Assembly: GCF_001463745.1 (NCBI RefSeq)
Contig: NZ_BBWJ01000019.1
Span: 1-64,000, forward strand
DNA length: 64,000 nucleotides
Origin: Aureimonas sp. AU22
GTDB lineage: Bacteria; Pseudomonadota; Alphaproteobacteria; Rhizobiales; Rhizobiaceae
Reading direction: 5' to 3'
Shown here: piece by piece, positions 17,111-27,502 of the stretch
How positions within the stretch are numbered: the stretch's first letter is position 1
How the letters are laid out: every line of letters starts with the position of its first letter
Translations under genes and position numbers: made by a program
The notes under the pieces: generated by a model
Database searches by the model: none
Told to the model about the DNA's origin: nothing
What the model saw: only the letters and a program-made list of their open reading frames with translations

Positions 17111-18617
17111 GGAAGCGGCCCACGGGCGGCTGCCTGGCCGCGTGCCGGTGGCCGTCGTGGATATCGGATCGAATTCCGTGCGCCTCGTCGTTTACGAGGG
17201 CAACAGCCGCGCACCGACCATGCTCTTCAACGAGAAGGTGCTGAGCGGCCTCGGTCGCGGTCTTGCGGCGACCAACCGGCTGGACGACAAGGCGGTCGCG
17301 AACGCCATATCGGCGCTGAAACGCTTCCGCGCCCTGTGCGACCAGTTCCGGGTCGGCGAGATCCACCCGATCGCGACGGCCGCCGCTCGTGAAGCGACCA
17401 ACGGCCCCGATTTCGTCGCCGCCGCGGAGAAGGCGATCGGCTGCCCGATCACCATCCTGTCCGGCGCCGACGAGGCGAAATATGCTGCCGAGGGCGTGTT
17501 GGCGGGGTTCCACGCTCCCAACGGCATCACGGGTGATCTTGGAGGCGGCAGCCTCGAGATCGTGGACGTCGCGGACGGGCGCATCGGCAACGGCGTGACG
17601 ATGCCGCTCGGTGGACTGCGCCTGCAGGACATGTCGAGCGGCGATCTTTCCAAGGCGAGGCAGATCGCCGACAGTCACATGATCGCGAGCGGCTTCGCGC
17701 CGATCGCCGGCGGTCGGCCGTTCTACGCCGTCGGTGGAACGTGGCGGAACCTGATGAAGCTCCACATGGAGCAGACCGGCTACCCGATCCACGTCATGCA
17801 CGGCTATTCCGTGAAAGCTTCCGACCTCGGGGACTTTCTCGCCGCGGTCGTGAAGAACGATCCGGACAAGCTGCCGGGCATTGCCGCCATCTCGCGCAAC
17901 CGCCGCTCGCTCCTCGCCTTTGGCGCCGTCGCCCTCCAAGCCGTCATCCAGACCCTGAAGCCGTCCGACATCGTCATGTCGGCCTATGGTGTGCGGGAAG
18001 GCTACCTGCACGAGCGCCTTTCGGATGAAGAGAAGGCGAAGGACCCGCTTCTGGAGGCCGCGCACGAGTTGTCATTCCTGCGCTCGCGCTCGCCGCGCCA
18101 TAACGAGGAACTCATCGACTGGTCGACCCGCACGTTCACCGCGCTCGGGATCGCAGAATCGGTGAGCGAGCAGCGACTGCGCAAGGCGGCCTGCCTTCTC
18201 ACCGACATCGCTTGGCGAGCCCATCCCGACTACCGCGGCACGCAGGCCTTTTCCCTGGTCCTGAACGCCGCGTTCCCGGCGATCGATCATCCCGGCCGCG
18301 CCTATCTCAGCCTCGCGAACTACTATCGCTACGAGGGCGAGTTCGACCCCGCCGATGTCGAGCGGATGAGCAGCATCGTCGATCCGCGGATGCTTCATCT
18401 CGCCCGCGTCCTGGCCGCGCTGTTCCGCGTCACCTACCTCCTGACTGCGGCGATGCCGGGGGTCCTCGAGCGCCTACGCTGGGCGCAGGACCCGCGCGGC
18501 GGGTTCACGCTTGTCGTGCCGAAAGACCTCGGCGGCCTTGTCGGCGAGCGTCCCGAGGCGCGCCTGCAGGCGTTCGCGCGCGTCGTCGAACGCACGCTCC
18601 GGCTGGAAGTTCGCTGA
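17058..18617 (+). CDS. ppx: Exopolyphosphatase (Ppx/GppA family)
   Basis: Ppx/GppA phosphatases release phosphate from polyphosphate and/or hydrolyse pppGpp. The 519-residue protein has the ASKHA phosphate loops [17 protein letters not shown] (about residues 30-46) and [13 protein letters not shown] (about 155-167), plus the C-terminal HD-like extension. The ATG at 17058 gives a 53-base overlap with ppk. A GTG at 17085 is an alternative start, with a shorter overlap. Convergent rnd lies 46 bases downstream, with a hairpin in the gap. Confidence 0.93.
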   Translation: MLPSSSRDNVRSIPASTEEAAHGRLPGRVPVAVVDIGSNSVRLVVYEGNSRAPTMLFNEKVLSGLGRGLAATNRLDDKAVANAISALKRFRALCDQFRVGEIHPIATAAAREATNGPDFVAAAEKAIGCPITILSGADEAKYAAEGVLAGFHAPNGITGDLGGGSLEIVDVADGRIGNGVTMPLGGLRLQDMSSGDLSKARQIADSHMIASGFAPIAGGRPFYAVGGTWRNLMKLHMEQTGYPIHVMHGYSVKASDLGDFLAAVVKNDPDKLPGIAAISRNRRSLLAFGAVALQAVIQTLKPSDIVMSAYGVREGYLHERLSDEEKAKDPLLEAAHELSFLRSRSPRHNEELIDWSTRTFTALGIAESVSEQRLRKAACLLTDIAWRAHPDYRGTQAFSLVLNAAFPAIDHPGRAYLSLANYYRYEGEFDPADVERMSSIVDPRMLHLARVLAALFRVTYLLTAAMPGVLERLRWAQDPRGGFTLVVPKDLGGLVGERPEARLQAFARVVERTLRLEVR

Positions 18618-18628
18618 AGGACTGCGGG

Positions 18629-18652
18629 GTCGGCCCGTCGATGCGGGCCGAC
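18629..18652. terminator. Hairpin between convergent ppx and rnd
   Basis: The nine-base arms 18629-18637 and 18644-18652 (GTCGGCCCG / CGGGCCGAC) pair perfectly around six bases. There is no T-run on either side, so termination strength is uncertain. Confidence 0.45.
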
Positions 18653-18663
18653 GTCGCTTCGGA

Positions 18664-19815
18664 TCAGAGCTTCACCACCTCGACGCGGCGGTTGCGGTAG
18701 ACGAGGGCGGACTGTCCCTCCAGAAGCTCCAGCGCACGATTGCCGAAGAGCTCCCGGCGCCAACCTTCCAATGCGGGGACGTCGGCGTCCGGCCCGTTCA
18801 CCGCGAGTTTCTCCAGATCGTCGCCCGACGCGATCAGGCGCCCTGCGACGCCGCGCTCGTCCACCACGATCTTGAGCAGCACCCGCAGGAACTCGACAGC
18901 CGAGGCTGTACCCTCCGGCTGGTTGGGCGGACGGGGAATGGCCGGAAGCTCGCTCTTCGGGATGGCGAGCGCCCGCCCGACCGCCGCCAGGATCTCGCGT
19001 CCCGCGTTCGAACGCTCGAAACCCTTCGAGACGGTCCGAAGACGGGACAACGCCGCCTCGTCCTTCGGCTGCTGCTGCGCGATCTCGTAGACGGCGTCAT
19101 CCTTCAGGATGCGCGAGCGAGGCTGGTCGCGCTGCCGCGCTTCGCGCTCGCGCCATGCGGCCACCTCTTTCAGGACAGCCAGTTCGATCGGCTTCCTCAC
19201 GCGCAACTTCAGCCGCCGCCATGCATCGTCCGGGTGGATGTCGTAGGTTGCCGGGTCGGTCAGCACCGCCATTTCATCCGCCAGCCAACCCTCGCGCCCC
19301 TCGACCGCAAGCGCGGCTTTGAGGAAGCGATAGGCGTCGCGCAGATAGGTGACGTCGGCCAGTGCGTATTCCAGCTGGTCGTTCGAAAGGGGCCGCCGAC
19401 GCCAGTCCGTGAACCGCGACGTCTTGTCGATCCGACCCTGGGAGGTGCGGGCCACGAGCTGGTCGTAGGCGATCGATTCGCCGAAGCCGCACACCATCGC
19501 GGCGACCTGCGTGTCGAACAAAGGCTCCGGAATGAGGCCGCCCAGCTTGTGGACGATTTCGACGTCCTGGCGGGCTGCATGGAACACCTTGATGATGTTC
19601 GTATCGGCCATCAATGCGAAGAAGGGCTGGAGGTCGATGCCGTCGGCCAGCGGATCCACCAGAACGGCCAGATCGTCCGTGGCCATCTGGATCAGACAAA
19701 GCTCCGGCCAGAACGTCGTCTCGCGAATGAATTCGGTGTCGACCGTGACGAACTCGGCGCGGGACAGGGTGTTGCACGCCTCTTGGAGGGCGGCTGTCGT
19801 GGTAATCGGCTCCAT
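18664..19815 (-). CDS. rnd: Ribonuclease D
   Basis: RNase D is a 3'-5' exoribonuclease that trims tRNA and other structured RNA precursors. The 383-residue protein has the DEDD-type exonuclease motifs TVDTEFIRE (ExoI, near residue 24), HAARQDVEIV (ExoII, near 79) and YALADVTYLRDAY (ExoIII, near 150). HRDC-type helical domains follow in the C-terminal half. The start ATG at 19813-19815 fits the family. On the minus strand a TATAAG hexamer lies about ten bases upstream of the start, so the leader would be very short. It is divergent from aspS. Confidence 0.95.
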   Translation of the reverse strand: MEPITTTAALQEACNTLSRAEFVTVDTEFIRETTFWPELCLIQMATDDLAVLVDPLADGIDLQPFFALMADTNIIKVFHAARQDVEIVHKLGGLIPEPLFDTQVAAMVCGFGESIAYDQLVARTSQGRIDKTSRFTDWRRRPLSNDQLEYALADVTYLRDAYRFLKAALAVEGREGWLADEMAVLTDPATYDIHPDDAWRRLKLRVRKPIELAVLKEVAAWREREARQRDQPRSRILKDDAVYEIAQQQPKDEAALSRLRTVSKGFERSNAGREILAAVGRALAIPKSELPAIPRPPNQPEGTASAVEFLRVLLKIVVDERGVAGRLIASGDDLEKLAVNGPDADVPALEGWRRELFGNRALELLEGQSALVYRNRRVEVVKL

Positions 19816-19933
19816 GCAGTCTTATAGGACGAGTTCTCGCCGCTTTGCATCGGTTGGCCGGCCGCCGATGCGCTTTCCACTACTTTCCGGCGCATCTCGG
19901 CAGCGCGCCCCGTAGCGCCGGGACCCAAGATTC

Positions 19934-19939
19934 TTGACA
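19934..19939 (+). promoter_or_regulatory. Candidate -35 element for aspS
   Basis: A perfect TTGACA hexamer lies 100 bases before the aspS start, in the rnd-aspS divergent gap (19816-20038). The matching -10 region is unclear; CTTGTC at 19958-19963 is the best at near-normal spacing. It is a lead rather than a firm promoter call. Confidence 0.3.
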
Positions 19940-20038
19940 GGATGGCACCTGCATGCGCTTGTCCGCGCGAATTTCGGGCTGGAGCGCCGTCCCACGCGTC
20001 CGCCCGCGACCCGCCGGATCAGCCGAAAGAAGACTGCC

Positions 20039-21829
20039 ATGCATCGCTACCGTTCCCATACCTGCGCCGCGCTTCGCCCTGAGCATGTCGGGAACACGGT
20101 GCGCCTGTCGGGTTGGGCGCATCGCATCCGCGACCACGGCGGGCTCCTGTTCATCGATCTGCGCGATCACTACGGCCTGACGCAGATCGTGGTGGATCCC
20201 GAGTCTCCTGCCTTCAAGACGGCCGAGACAGTGCGCGGCGAATGGGTGATCCGCATCGACGGCGAGGTGAAGGCGAGGACGGCGGAGACCGTCAACGCGA
20301 AGCTTCCGACCGGCGAGGTCGAAGTCTTCGCACGCGAGATCGAGGTGCTGGGTCCGGCGAAGGAACTGCCGTTGCCGGTCTTCGGCGAGCCCGAGTATCC
20401 CGAGGACGTGCGCCTGCGCTACCGCTTCCTCGACCTGCGTCGCGAGACGCTCCACCGCAACATCATGCGGCGCACGCAGGTCGTGGCATCGATGCGCCGC
20501 CGCATGAACGAGATCGGCTTCAACGAATTCCAGACGCCGATCCTGACGGCGTCGAGCCCGGAGGGCGCGCGCGACTTCCTGGTGCCGTCGCGCCTCCACA
20601 ACGGCATGTTCTACGCGCTGCCGCAGGCACCCCAGCAGTACAAGCAGCTGCTGATGATGTCGGGCTTCGACCGCTATTTCCAGATCGCGCCCTGCTTCCG
20701 CGACGAAGATCCGCGCGCCGATCGTTTCTACGGCGAGTTCTACCAGCTCGACCTCGAGATGAGCTTCGTCGAGCAGGAGGACATCTTCCAGACGATGGAG
20801 CCGGTGATCCGGGGCATCTTCGAGGAGTTCGCCGACGGCAAGCCCGTCAGCCAAACCTTCCGTCGCATCCCTTACGCCGACTCGATCCGCCGCTACGGCT
20901 CCGACAAGCCGGACCTGCGCAACCCGATCGAAATGCAGGCGGTGACCGAGCATTTCGCGGGCTCGGGCTTCAAGGTCTTCGCCGGCATGATCGCCAGCGA
21001 TCCGGCGGTCGAGGTCTGGGCGATCCCGGCCAAGACGGGCGGAAGCCGCGCCTTCTGCGACCGCATGAACGCCTGGGCGCAGGGCGAGGGCCAGCCGGGC
21101 CTCGGCTACATCTTCTGGCGCGAGGAGAACGGGGCGCTCGGCGGCGCCGGGCCGCTCGCGAAGAACATCGGCGAGGAGCGTACGGAGGCCGTGCGGACCC
21201 AGCTCGGCCTGGAAGCCGGCGACGCCTGCTTCTTCGTCGCAGGACGCCCGGAGAAGTTCTACGCCTTCGCGGGCTCGGCGCGCACGCGCGTCGGCGAGGA
21301 GCTGAACCTCGTGGACCGCGACCGCTTCGAGCTCGCCTGGATCATCGACTTTCCGTTCTACGAATGGGACGAGGACAACAAGAAGGTCGACTTCGCGCAC
21401 AACCCGTTCTCCATGCCTCAGGGCGGCATGGAGGCGCTGCAGGGCGGCGAGCCGCTGGCCATCAAGGCGTTCCAGTACGACATCGTCTGCAACGGTTTCG
21501 AGATCGCGTCCGGCGGCATCCGCAACCAGCTGCCCGAGGTGATGGTCAAGGCCTTCGAGATCGCCGGCTATTCCCAGGCCGACGTCGAGGAACGGTTCGG
21601 CGGTCTCTACCGCGCGTTCCAGTACGGGGCGCCGCCGCATGGCGGCATGGCGGCGGGCGTCGACCGCATCGTCATGCTTCTGTGCGGGGCCAAGAACCTG
21701 CGCGAGATCGCGCTGTTCCCCATGAACCAGCAGGCGCACGACTTGCTTATGGGCGCGCCCGCGGAGGCGACCCCGGCGCAGCTCCGCGATCTCGGCATCC
21801 GCACGATCCCGCAGCCCCCGAAGGGCTGA
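20039..21829 (+). CDS. aspS: Aspartyl-tRNA synthetase
   Basis: This class IIb synthetase charges tRNA-Asp. Without AsnRS such enzymes can also charge tRNA-Asn, which cannot be judged here. The 596-residue protein has an OB-fold anticodon-binding domain ([23 protein letters not shown] near residue 20), motif 2 ([25 protein letters not shown] near residue 220), a GAD insertion domain and motif 3 ([14 protein letters not shown] near residue 540). The ATG at 20039 matches the family start. A good terminator follows the stop at 21859-21879. Confidence 0.97.
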   Translation: MHRYRSHTCAALRPEHVGNTVRLSGWAHRIRDHGGLLFIDLRDHYGLTQIVVDPESPAFKTAETVRGEWVIRIDGEVKARTAETVNAKLPTGEVEVFAREIEVLGPAKELPLPVFGEPEYPEDVRLRYRFLDLRRETLHRNIMRRTQVVASMRRRMNEIGFNEFQTPILTASSPEGARDFLVPSRLHNGMFYALPQAPQQYKQLLMMSGFDRYFQIAPCFRDEDPRADRFYGEFYQLDLEMSFVEQEDIFQTMEPVIRGIFEEFADGKPVSQTFRRIPYADSIRRYGSDKPDLRNPIEMQAVTEHFAGSGFKVFAGMIASDPAVEVWAIPAKTGGSRAFCDRMNAWAQGEGQPGLGYIFWREENGALGGAGPLAKNIGEERTEAVRTQLGLEAGDACFFVAGRPEKFYAFAGSARTRVGEELNLVDRDRFELAWIIDFPFYEWDEDNKKVDFAHNPFSMPQGGMEALQGGEPLAIKAFQYDIVCNGFEIASGGIRNQLPEVMVKAFEIAGYSQADVEERFGGLYRAFQYGAPPHGGMAAGVDRIVMLLCGAKNLREIALFPMNQQAHDLLMGAPAEATPAQLRDLGIRTIPQPPKG

Positions 21830-21858
21830 GGCGGCTCGAACGACTACGGAACGAAGGA

Positions 21859-21879
21859 GGGCGCCGCGGCGCCCTTTTT
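21859..21879 (+). terminator. Intrinsic terminator of aspS
   Basis: GGGCGCC and GGCGCCC form a tight stem followed by five T (21875-21879). It overlaps by one base the stop codon of the convergent 2'-5' RNA ligase-like gene. Confidence 0.75.
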
Positions 21880-22394
21880 CATGGCGCGGCTTGGAAGCCG
21901 TATTCGCCCGCCAACGCCCAGGGACCTCCGCGATAGTGCCAGAGGAGAAGGCCGGTGCCCGCGGCCTCGAACGGCGAGAAGGTGGCCTTCAACTCGGCGC
22001 AGAGCGCTTTTGCTTCGGGAGCCGGTGCCTTGTTCTGAATGGTGACGTGCGGCGAGAAGCCCGCAAGGTCCTGCCGCTCGAGAAGGGCGTGCCATCGCTC
22101 GGCAAGTCTCGCGCGCAGTCTCTTCAGCGGATCCGACGCGATCGCGTAGGCCGAGCCATAGCCGAGGAAGCGGATCGATTCCGCCCACAGCCGGATCTCT
22201 TCGTTCTCAGCAGCGATCGCCGTGAGGTCGCGATGGATCTCCGGCCAGCGATCACCCGGCAGCTTGTGGAACAAGGTCAGATGCGCCGGGATCATATTGC
22301 GCGCCGGCGGGAAGTGCCGCCGGCGCATCGTGTCGAAATGCTCGAAGCTCGCCGCGTCGAAGCGCAGCGTCAGGATCAGCGGGTCGGGTTCCAC
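21879..22394 (-). CDS. 2'-5' RNA ligase/phosphoesterase family protein (2H superfamily)
   Basis: This 171-residue protein has the paired HxT motifs of the 2H phosphoesterases: HLTLF near residue 38 and HVTIQ near residue 115. Such proteins act on 2'-5' or cyclic phosphodiesters of RNA or nucleotides. The bacterial cellular substrate is usually unknown. The start is GTG at 22392-22394 with GGGGA upstream; no ATG fits the N-terminal strand (PLILTLRFD). The gene starts 16 bases after an exported unknown on the same strand and probably shares its mRNA. Confidence 0.8.
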   Translation of the reverse strand: MEPDPLILTLRFDAASFEHFDTMRRRHFPPARNMIPAHLTLFHKLPGDRWPEIHRDLTAIAAENEEIRLWAESIRFLGYGSAYAIASDPLKRLRARLAERWHALLERQDLAGFSPHVTIQNKAPAPEAKALCAELKATFSPFEAAGTGLLLWHYRGGPWALAGEYGFQAAP

Positions 22395-22410
22395 GCCGAT
22401 CCCCGCAGCG

Positions 22411-23595
22411 TCAGTTGCCCGAACGCACCGACAGGTTCAGGACCTGCGGCAGTGTCTGCGGCGCCCCCATGGCAGCACCTAGAATTTGCGTCGCCGGCAC
22501 CGGAGCGGCGGGCGCGATCGCGATCCGCAGCGCCTTCGGGTTCTCCAGGAAATCCTTGACGGCCGCGGTGACCTCGGCCTGGAATTCCGGGTTCTGCAGA
22601 TAGCCGAGCGCCAGCGGCAGCGAACCGACGAGGCCGGTGACCATCTGCTCGCGCGTCTGGTTGTTCTGCTTGGCATAGTAGTCGAGAAGGCGGTTCGTCA
22701 GCGAGTTGTCGGTGAAGGCAAGCTCGGCCGATTGGAGGTAGAGCTGCGAGATCAGCCCGATCACCGCCATGCCGGCGCCCTCGTTCTGGCCGCCGCTTGC
22801 CTGCATCTGCTGGCTGATCTGGCCGAGAGACTGGATGAAGCTCGGCGTGTAACCCGTGATCGTGTAGGCGAAATTCAGGGTTCCGGCATCGTCCACGGCG
22901 ACCTGCAGCGGATCGAGCGTCAGCGCGCCGGACTGTGGGTTCCAGGATCCGGTGCCAGATACGTTGCCGGTTAGTTGCGGATAGCCGAGGTCGGCCATCA
23001 CGGTGGATCCACGACCGCCGCCGGACGCCTGCGTGTCGGCAGTGAAACGCTGTACGCCGAACGTGCCGCTGTAGCCGGCTTCGGCACCGCCGGCGGTGCG
23101 CAGTTCGATCGATTCGGCGGTCACCACGGGGCGGCCGTCTCGTTCCGCCGTCAGGGAACCCACCGCCGCGCGGTCGAAGAACATCGGAGAAGCGGCGGCC
23201 GGTGCGGTTGCGCCGGCAGGGGAAATCTGAAGACCTTCGACCACGATGCCGGACACGCGCGTGCGCGTGGGTCCGTCCGTTCGGTCGATATCGGCCGGGG
23301 CGAGGCGCTGGACCCGCCAGCCTTCCGGCGTCGAGCCGGTCACGTTCTCGAACCGCAGATCGCCGAGGGCGACCGCGTCCTCGCCCGGTTCGCTGCCACG
23401 CACGGTGGCGCCGGACAGAAGGACGTCGTCGCCTTCGCTCGTGGCGCCGGCGTAAGCGAGGGTGACCTGCTGCTCCGCCATCAGGCCCTTCAGCCGCTCG
23501 CCGAAGGCTTGGGCGTCGGCCGCCAGCGAAGAAGTCGTGCCCGCCAGCACGAAAGCGAGACCCGCGAGGATGCGGCGGGACGGATGCACACGCAT
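22411..23595 (-). CDS. Hypothetical exported protein, 394 residues
   Basis: The protein opens with a signal peptide (MRVHPSRRILAGLAFVLAGTTSSLAA), preceded by AAAGG at good spacing. The mature part is rich in repeating short strands (for example LSGATVRG, VSGIVVEGLQI, LTGNVSGTGSW). This suggests a beta-rich periplasmic or outer-membrane-associated fold, somewhat like AsmA/DUF945-type proteins. A helical C-terminal third follows (about 255-370, with IQSLGQISQQM and LLDYYAKQNNQTREQ). I do not recognise a family. Its expected neighbours on the same strand are the 2'-5' RNA ligase-like gene downstream and nothing upstream; parC is divergent. Confidence 0.75.
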   Translation of the reverse strand: MRVHPSRRILAGLAFVLAGTTSSLAADAQAFGERLKGLMAEQQVTLAYAGATSEGDDVLLSGATVRGSEPGEDAVALGDLRFENVTGSTPEGWRVQRLAPADIDRTDGPTRTRVSGIVVEGLQISPAGATAPAAASPMFFDRAAVGSLTAERDGRPVVTAESIELRTAGGAEAGYSGTFGVQRFTADTQASGGGRGSTVMADLGYPQLTGNVSGTGSWNPQSGALTLDPLQVAVDDAGTLNFAYTITGYTPSFIQSLGQISQQMQASGGQNEGAGMAVIGLISQLYLQSAELAFTDNSLTNRLLDYYAKQNNQTREQMVTGLVGSLPLALGYLQNPEFQAEVTAAVKDFLENPKALRIAIAPAAPVPATQILGAAMGAPQTLPQVLNLSVRSGN

Positions 23596-23783
23596 GAAGA
23601 CACCTTTCTGACCGTGACGAAACCGAAGCGCCGAAGCGACCGGGCCTAGCGGACCCGCGGAGGACGCCGCTAATATGGACAGTCTCATCGGCGGGGAAAG
23701 GGAGAACCCGGACCGCTGCGATGATCGATCGCGGTTTGTTCTCCTCTTGTTCCGGTTTGCGGTTTGCGATATGGCCCGAGGCC

Positions 23784-26033
23784 ATGGGCAAGCCAGTGGA
23801 CACCCCGCCGAACGGCGGCGATATCGAACCGATCGACCTCAAGGCGGCGCTGGAGGAGCGATACCTCGCCTATGCGCTGTCGACGATCATGGGCCGCGCG
23901 CTGCCCGACGTGCGCGACGGGCTGAAGCCGGTGCATCGGCGCATCGTGCATGCCATGCGCGTGCTCAAGCTTGATCCCGGCCAGGGCTACAAGAAGTGCG
24001 CGCGCATCGTCGGCGACGTGATGGGCAAGTTCCATCCGCACGGCGACGCCTCGATCTACGATGCCCTGGTGCGACTCGCGCAGGACTTCTCGATCCGCTA
24101 CCCGCTGATCGACGGGCAGGGCAACTTCGGCAATGTCGACGGCGATAGCGCAGCGGCCATGCGCTACACCGAAGCGCGGATGACCGACGTTGCCACGCTG
24201 CTTCTACGCGGCATCGACGAGAACGCCGTCGATTTCCGTCCGACCTACAACGAGGAGGACCAGGAGCCGATCGTCCTGCCGGGCGCCTTCCCGAACCTCC
24301 TCGCCAACGGCTCGTCCGGCATCGCGGTCGGCATGGCGACCTCCATCCCGCCGCACAATGCCGCCGAGGTCTGCGACGCCGCTCTCAAGCTGATCGAGCA
24401 GCCGGACGCGGACACGGACGCGCTGCTGAAGTTCGTTCAGGGACCGGATTTCCCGACAGGCGGCGTCGTGGTGGACGGGCGCGAGACGATCCGCGAGGCC
24501 TATGCGACCGGACGGGGCTCGTTCCGAGTGCGCGCCCGCTGGGAGCGCGAGGAGCAGGGGCGGGGCGGCTATGTCGTAGTGGTCACCGAGATCCCCTATC
24601 AGGTCCAGAAGTCGCGCCTGATCGAGAAGATCGCGGACCTTCTGACGGCCAAGCGCCTGCCGCTGCTGGCCGACATCCGGGACGAATCGGCCGAGGACGT
24701 GCGCATCGTCCTCGAACCCAAGGCCCGCACCGTGGATCCGGTGCTGCTGATGGAATCGCTCTTCCGCCTGACGGATCTCGAATCGCGCATCCCGATGAAC
24801 ATGAACGTGCTCTCGGGCGGCAAGGTGCCGAGGGTCATGTCGCTGCGCGAGGTGCTCGTCGAATGGCTGGCGCACCAGCGCGAGGTGCTGGTCCGCCGTT
24901 CGCAGTACCGACTCGACCAGATCGAGCGGCGGCTCGAGATCCTCGGCGGCTACATCATCGCCTTCCTCAACCTCGACGAGGTGATCCGCATCATCCGCGA
25001 GGAGGACGAGCCGAAGGCCGTCCTGATGGCGACGTTCAAGCTCACCGACGTCCAGGCCGAGGCGATCCTCAACATGCGCTTGCGCAGCCTGCGCAAGCTG
25101 GAGGAGTTCGAGCTCAAGCGCGAGTTCGACACCCTGAGCGAGGAGCGCGCCGAGAAGCAGGCGCTGCTCGGCTCGACCGAACTTCAGTGGGCGAAGGTCG
25201 CAGGCGAGATCCGCGAGGTTCGCGAGACCTTCTCCAAGAAGACCAGGCTGGGCAAGCGACGTACCCTCTTCGCCGATGCGCCCGAGCACTCGTCGGACGA
25301 CATCGCCGTTGCGCTGATCGAGAAGGAGCCGGTGACCATCGTCCTGTCGCAGAAGGGCTTCCTTCGCGCGATGCGCGGGCATCTGGCCGACCTTTCCGGC
25401 CTGACCTTCCGCGAGGGCGACGCGCTGAAGCTGTCGTTCCCGGCACTGACGACCGACAAGCTGGTGTTTCTCTCGACCAACGGACGCGCGTTCACGCTGG
25501 GTGCCGACAAGCTGCCCGGTGGACGCGGGCACGGCGATCCCATCCGTCTCGCCATCGAATTGGAGGACGATCAGGATATTGCCCTCGGTTTCGTGCCCGA
25601 TCCGGCCGGCAAACGACTTCTGGCCTCGAGCGACGGCAACGGGTTCGTGGTCGCCGAAGGCGAACTCGTGTCGTCCACTCGCAAGGGCAAGCAGATCCTG
25701 AACGTCGCGGAGCCGGTGCGCCTCCTGCGCGCCGAGCGAGTCGGCGCCGGCGACGCGGTGGCCGTGGTCGGCGACAACCGGAAGATGCTGGTCTTCCCGC
25801 TCGCGCAGGTGCCCGAGATGGTGCGCGGCAAGGGCGTTCGGCTGCAGCGTTTCAAGGACGGCGGTCTTCTCGACCTCAAGGTGTTCAAGTCGGCCGACGG
25901 GCTGACGTGGACGGACCCGGCCGGACGCGTCTTCAACCGCTCCGATGCCGAATTGATGGAGTGGCGCGGCGACCGGGCGCAGGCCGGTCGACTGGTTCCG
26001 AAGGGGTTCCCGAAAAGCGGCCGCTTCGGCTGA
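23784..26033 (+). CDS. parC: DNA topoisomerase IV subunit A
   Basis: ParC cuts and rejoins DNA in topoisomerase IV, which decatenates daughter chromosomes with ParE. The 749-residue protein starts [12 protein letters not shown] and then has the catalytic core ([17 protein letters not shown]), the quinolone region ([17 protein letters not shown] at 81-97) and the active-site tyrosine in [11 protein letters not shown] short C-terminal beta-propeller region (about 500-740) identifies ParC rather than GyrA: the canonical GyrA box is not seen. The residue after HPHGD is Ala89, where E. coli ParC has Ser80. An in-frame ATG 21 codons upstream (23721) is not favoured because family members start near MGK. 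Confidence 0.93.
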   Translation: MGKPVDTPPNGGDIEPIDLKAALEERYLAYALSTIMGRALPDVRDGLKPVHRRIVHAMRVLKLDPGQGYKKCARIVGDVMGKFHPHGDASIYDALVRLAQDFSIRYPLIDGQGNFGNVDGDSAAAMRYTEARMTDVATLLLRGIDENAVDFRPTYNEEDQEPIVLPGAFPNLLANGSSGIAVGMATSIPPHNAAEVCDAALKLIEQPDADTDALLKFVQGPDFPTGGVVVDGRETIREAYATGRGSFRVRARWEREEQGRGGYVVVVTEIPYQVQKSRLIEKIADLLTAKRLPLLADIRDESAEDVRIVLEPKARTVDPVLLMESLFRLTDLESRIPMNMNVLSGGKVPRVMSLREVLVEWLAHQREVLVRRSQYRLDQIERRLEILGGYIIAFLNLDEVIRIIREEDEPKAVLMATFKLTDVQAEAILNMRLRSLRKLEEFELKREFDTLSEERAEKQALLGSTELQWAKVAGEIREVRETFSKKTRLGKRRTLFADAPEHSSDDIAVALIEKEPVTIVLSQKGFLRAMRGHLADLSGLTFREGDALKLSFPALTTDKLVFLSTNGRAFTLGADKLPGGRGHGDPIRLAIELEDDQDIALGFVPDPAGKRLLASSDGNGFVVAEGELVSSTRKGKQILNVAEPVRLLRAERVGAGDAVAVVGDNRKMLVFPLAQVPEMVRGKGVRLQRFKDGGLLDLKVFKSADGLTWTDPAGRVFNRSDAELMEWRGDRAQAGRLVPKGFPKSGRFG

Positions 26034-26098
26034 CGCTCGCGGCGGGTGGAAGCGGGGTCGGCGGTCGCCGAGGGTCGACAAGCCGCGCGCATCTGCGC

Positions 26099-27502
26099 AT
26101 GAACGACCTGTCGCGTCGAGCCCGAGTACGCCGTATGCCGAAGACCACCTCCGTTCGATCGAAATCGCGCCTCCGCCGCACGCCGATGCTGCGCCGTTCG
26201 CGAGCGGCGCTGTGGTCGAAGCGCGCATGGCGTCCGCGCCTCGTGTTCTGGTTCGGCGCCCTCACGGTGGGCCTGACCAGCGTCCTTTTTGCGAAGCTTG
26301 CGGACGGCGCACAACACCTGTTCGCGTCGCTGACCACGGCTCCGGGCGTCGGCACGGTGGCGATGCTGCTGGTTCCTCCGCTCGGCTTTGCGCTGTCGAG
26401 CTGGCTGGCGCTCACATACTTTCCGAATTCGCAGGGCAGCGGTATCCCGCAGGCCATCGCTGCGCGACATCTGGAGGCAGACGCCGAGCGCGGGCGGCTT
26501 CTGTCGCTGCGGGTCGGGTTCGGCAAGATCGTCCTCACCCTTCTCGGTCTCTTCTCCGGCGCCTCGATCGGGCGCGAGGGGCCGACCGTTCAGGTGGGCG
26601 CGGCGATCATGATGGCGGTGGGCCGGGCAGGCGGTGCGATGCATGCGCGGGGGCTGATCCTGGCGGGATCCGCCGCCGGCATCGCAGCGGCGTTCAATAC
26701 CCCGCTCGCTGGCATCGTCTTTGCGATCGAGGAGATGGGGCGAGCCTACGAGGCGCGCACCAACGGGCTCGTGATCTCGGCCGTCGTCGTGGCGGGCCTC
26801 GCCTCGCTCGCGCTGACCGGCAACTACACGTATTTCGGCGAAAGCGAAGCCGTCGTCGGGTCGGCCGAAGGCTGGGTGCTCGTGGTCGTCTGCGGCGTCC
26901 TCGGCGGCGCGCTCGGTGCCTTGTTCAGCGCCGGGGCGCTGCGGCTGCTGCGACGTCTCCGCCGCTGGACGAAGGGAGCGCCGCGACGGGTCGTCGGAGC
27001 CGCGGCCCTATGCGGGCTTGTCGTCGCGCTGATCGGCTTCGCATCCGGTGGAACGACGTTCGGCACGGGATACGAACAGGCTCGCGCGGCGATCGAAGGG
27101 GGCACGTTGTCGCCGCTCTTTTTCGTCGGCAAGTTCGCGGCGGGCCTGGCGTCCATGGTGTCCGGTATCCCCGGCGGCATCTTCGCGCCCTCGCTGGCGG
27201 TCGGCGCCGGGCTCGGCTCGACGATCGGCCTCGTCATCGGCGGCGGCGCTGGGCTCGCGGCGATCCTCGGCATGACGGGCTACTTCGCGGGCGTCGTGCA
27301 GGCGCCGATGACGGCCTTCGTCATCATCATCGAGATGACGGGCAACCAGACCAACGTCGTCCCGGTGATGCTCACCGCGCTCCTTGGCTTCGGCACGGCG
27401 CGCCTTGTGTCGGGCGAGCCGCTCTACCACAGCCTGTCACGCGACTACGTGGCCGAAGCGCTGCGGCGGCGACGGTTGGACGAAGCAAGGAACGACGCAT
27501 GA
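26099..27502 (+). CDS. ClC-family chloride channel/transporter
   Basis: This inner-membrane ClC protein of about 467 residues has all three anion-path signatures: GSGIP (113-117), GREGP (158-162, with gating Glu160) and GIFAP (360-364). IEEM (210-213) keeps the glutamate used for internal proton transfer in the E. coli H+/Cl- exchanger, so an antiporter is more likely than a channel. The N-terminus before WRPRLVFWFG is basic and arginine-rich. ATG codons at 26099, 26135 and 26186 are all possible starts, none with a clear ribosome-binding site. There is no CBS domain. The stop overlaps the start of the DUF2254 gene as ATGA. Confidence 0.88.
   Translation: MNDLSRRARVRRMPKTTSVRSKSRLRRTPMLRRSRAALWSKRAWRPRLVFWFGALTVGLTSVLFAKLADGAQHLFASLTTAPGVGTVAMLLVPPLGFALSSWLALTYFPNSQGSGIPQAIAARHLEADAERGRLLSLRVGFGKIVLTLLGLFSGASIGREGPTVQVGAAIMMAVGRAGGAMHARGLILAGSAAGIAAAFNTPLAGIVFAIEEMGRAYEARTNGLVISAVVVAGLASLALTGNYTYFGESEAVVGSAEGWVLVVVCGVLGGALGALFSAGALRLLRRLRRWTKGAPRRVVGAAALCGLVVALIGFASGGTTFGTGYEQARAAIEGGTLSPLFFVGKFAAGLASMVSGIPGGIFAPSLAVGAGLGSTIGLVIGGGAGLAAILGMTGYFAGVVQAPMTAFVIIIEMTGNQTNVVPVMLTALLGFGTARLVSGEPLYHSLSRDYVAEALRRRRLDEARNDA

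Noticed and set aside
24204-26228. A 674-codon frame opposite parC
   Set aside because: Antisense shadow with low-complexity composition; parC motifs are intact.
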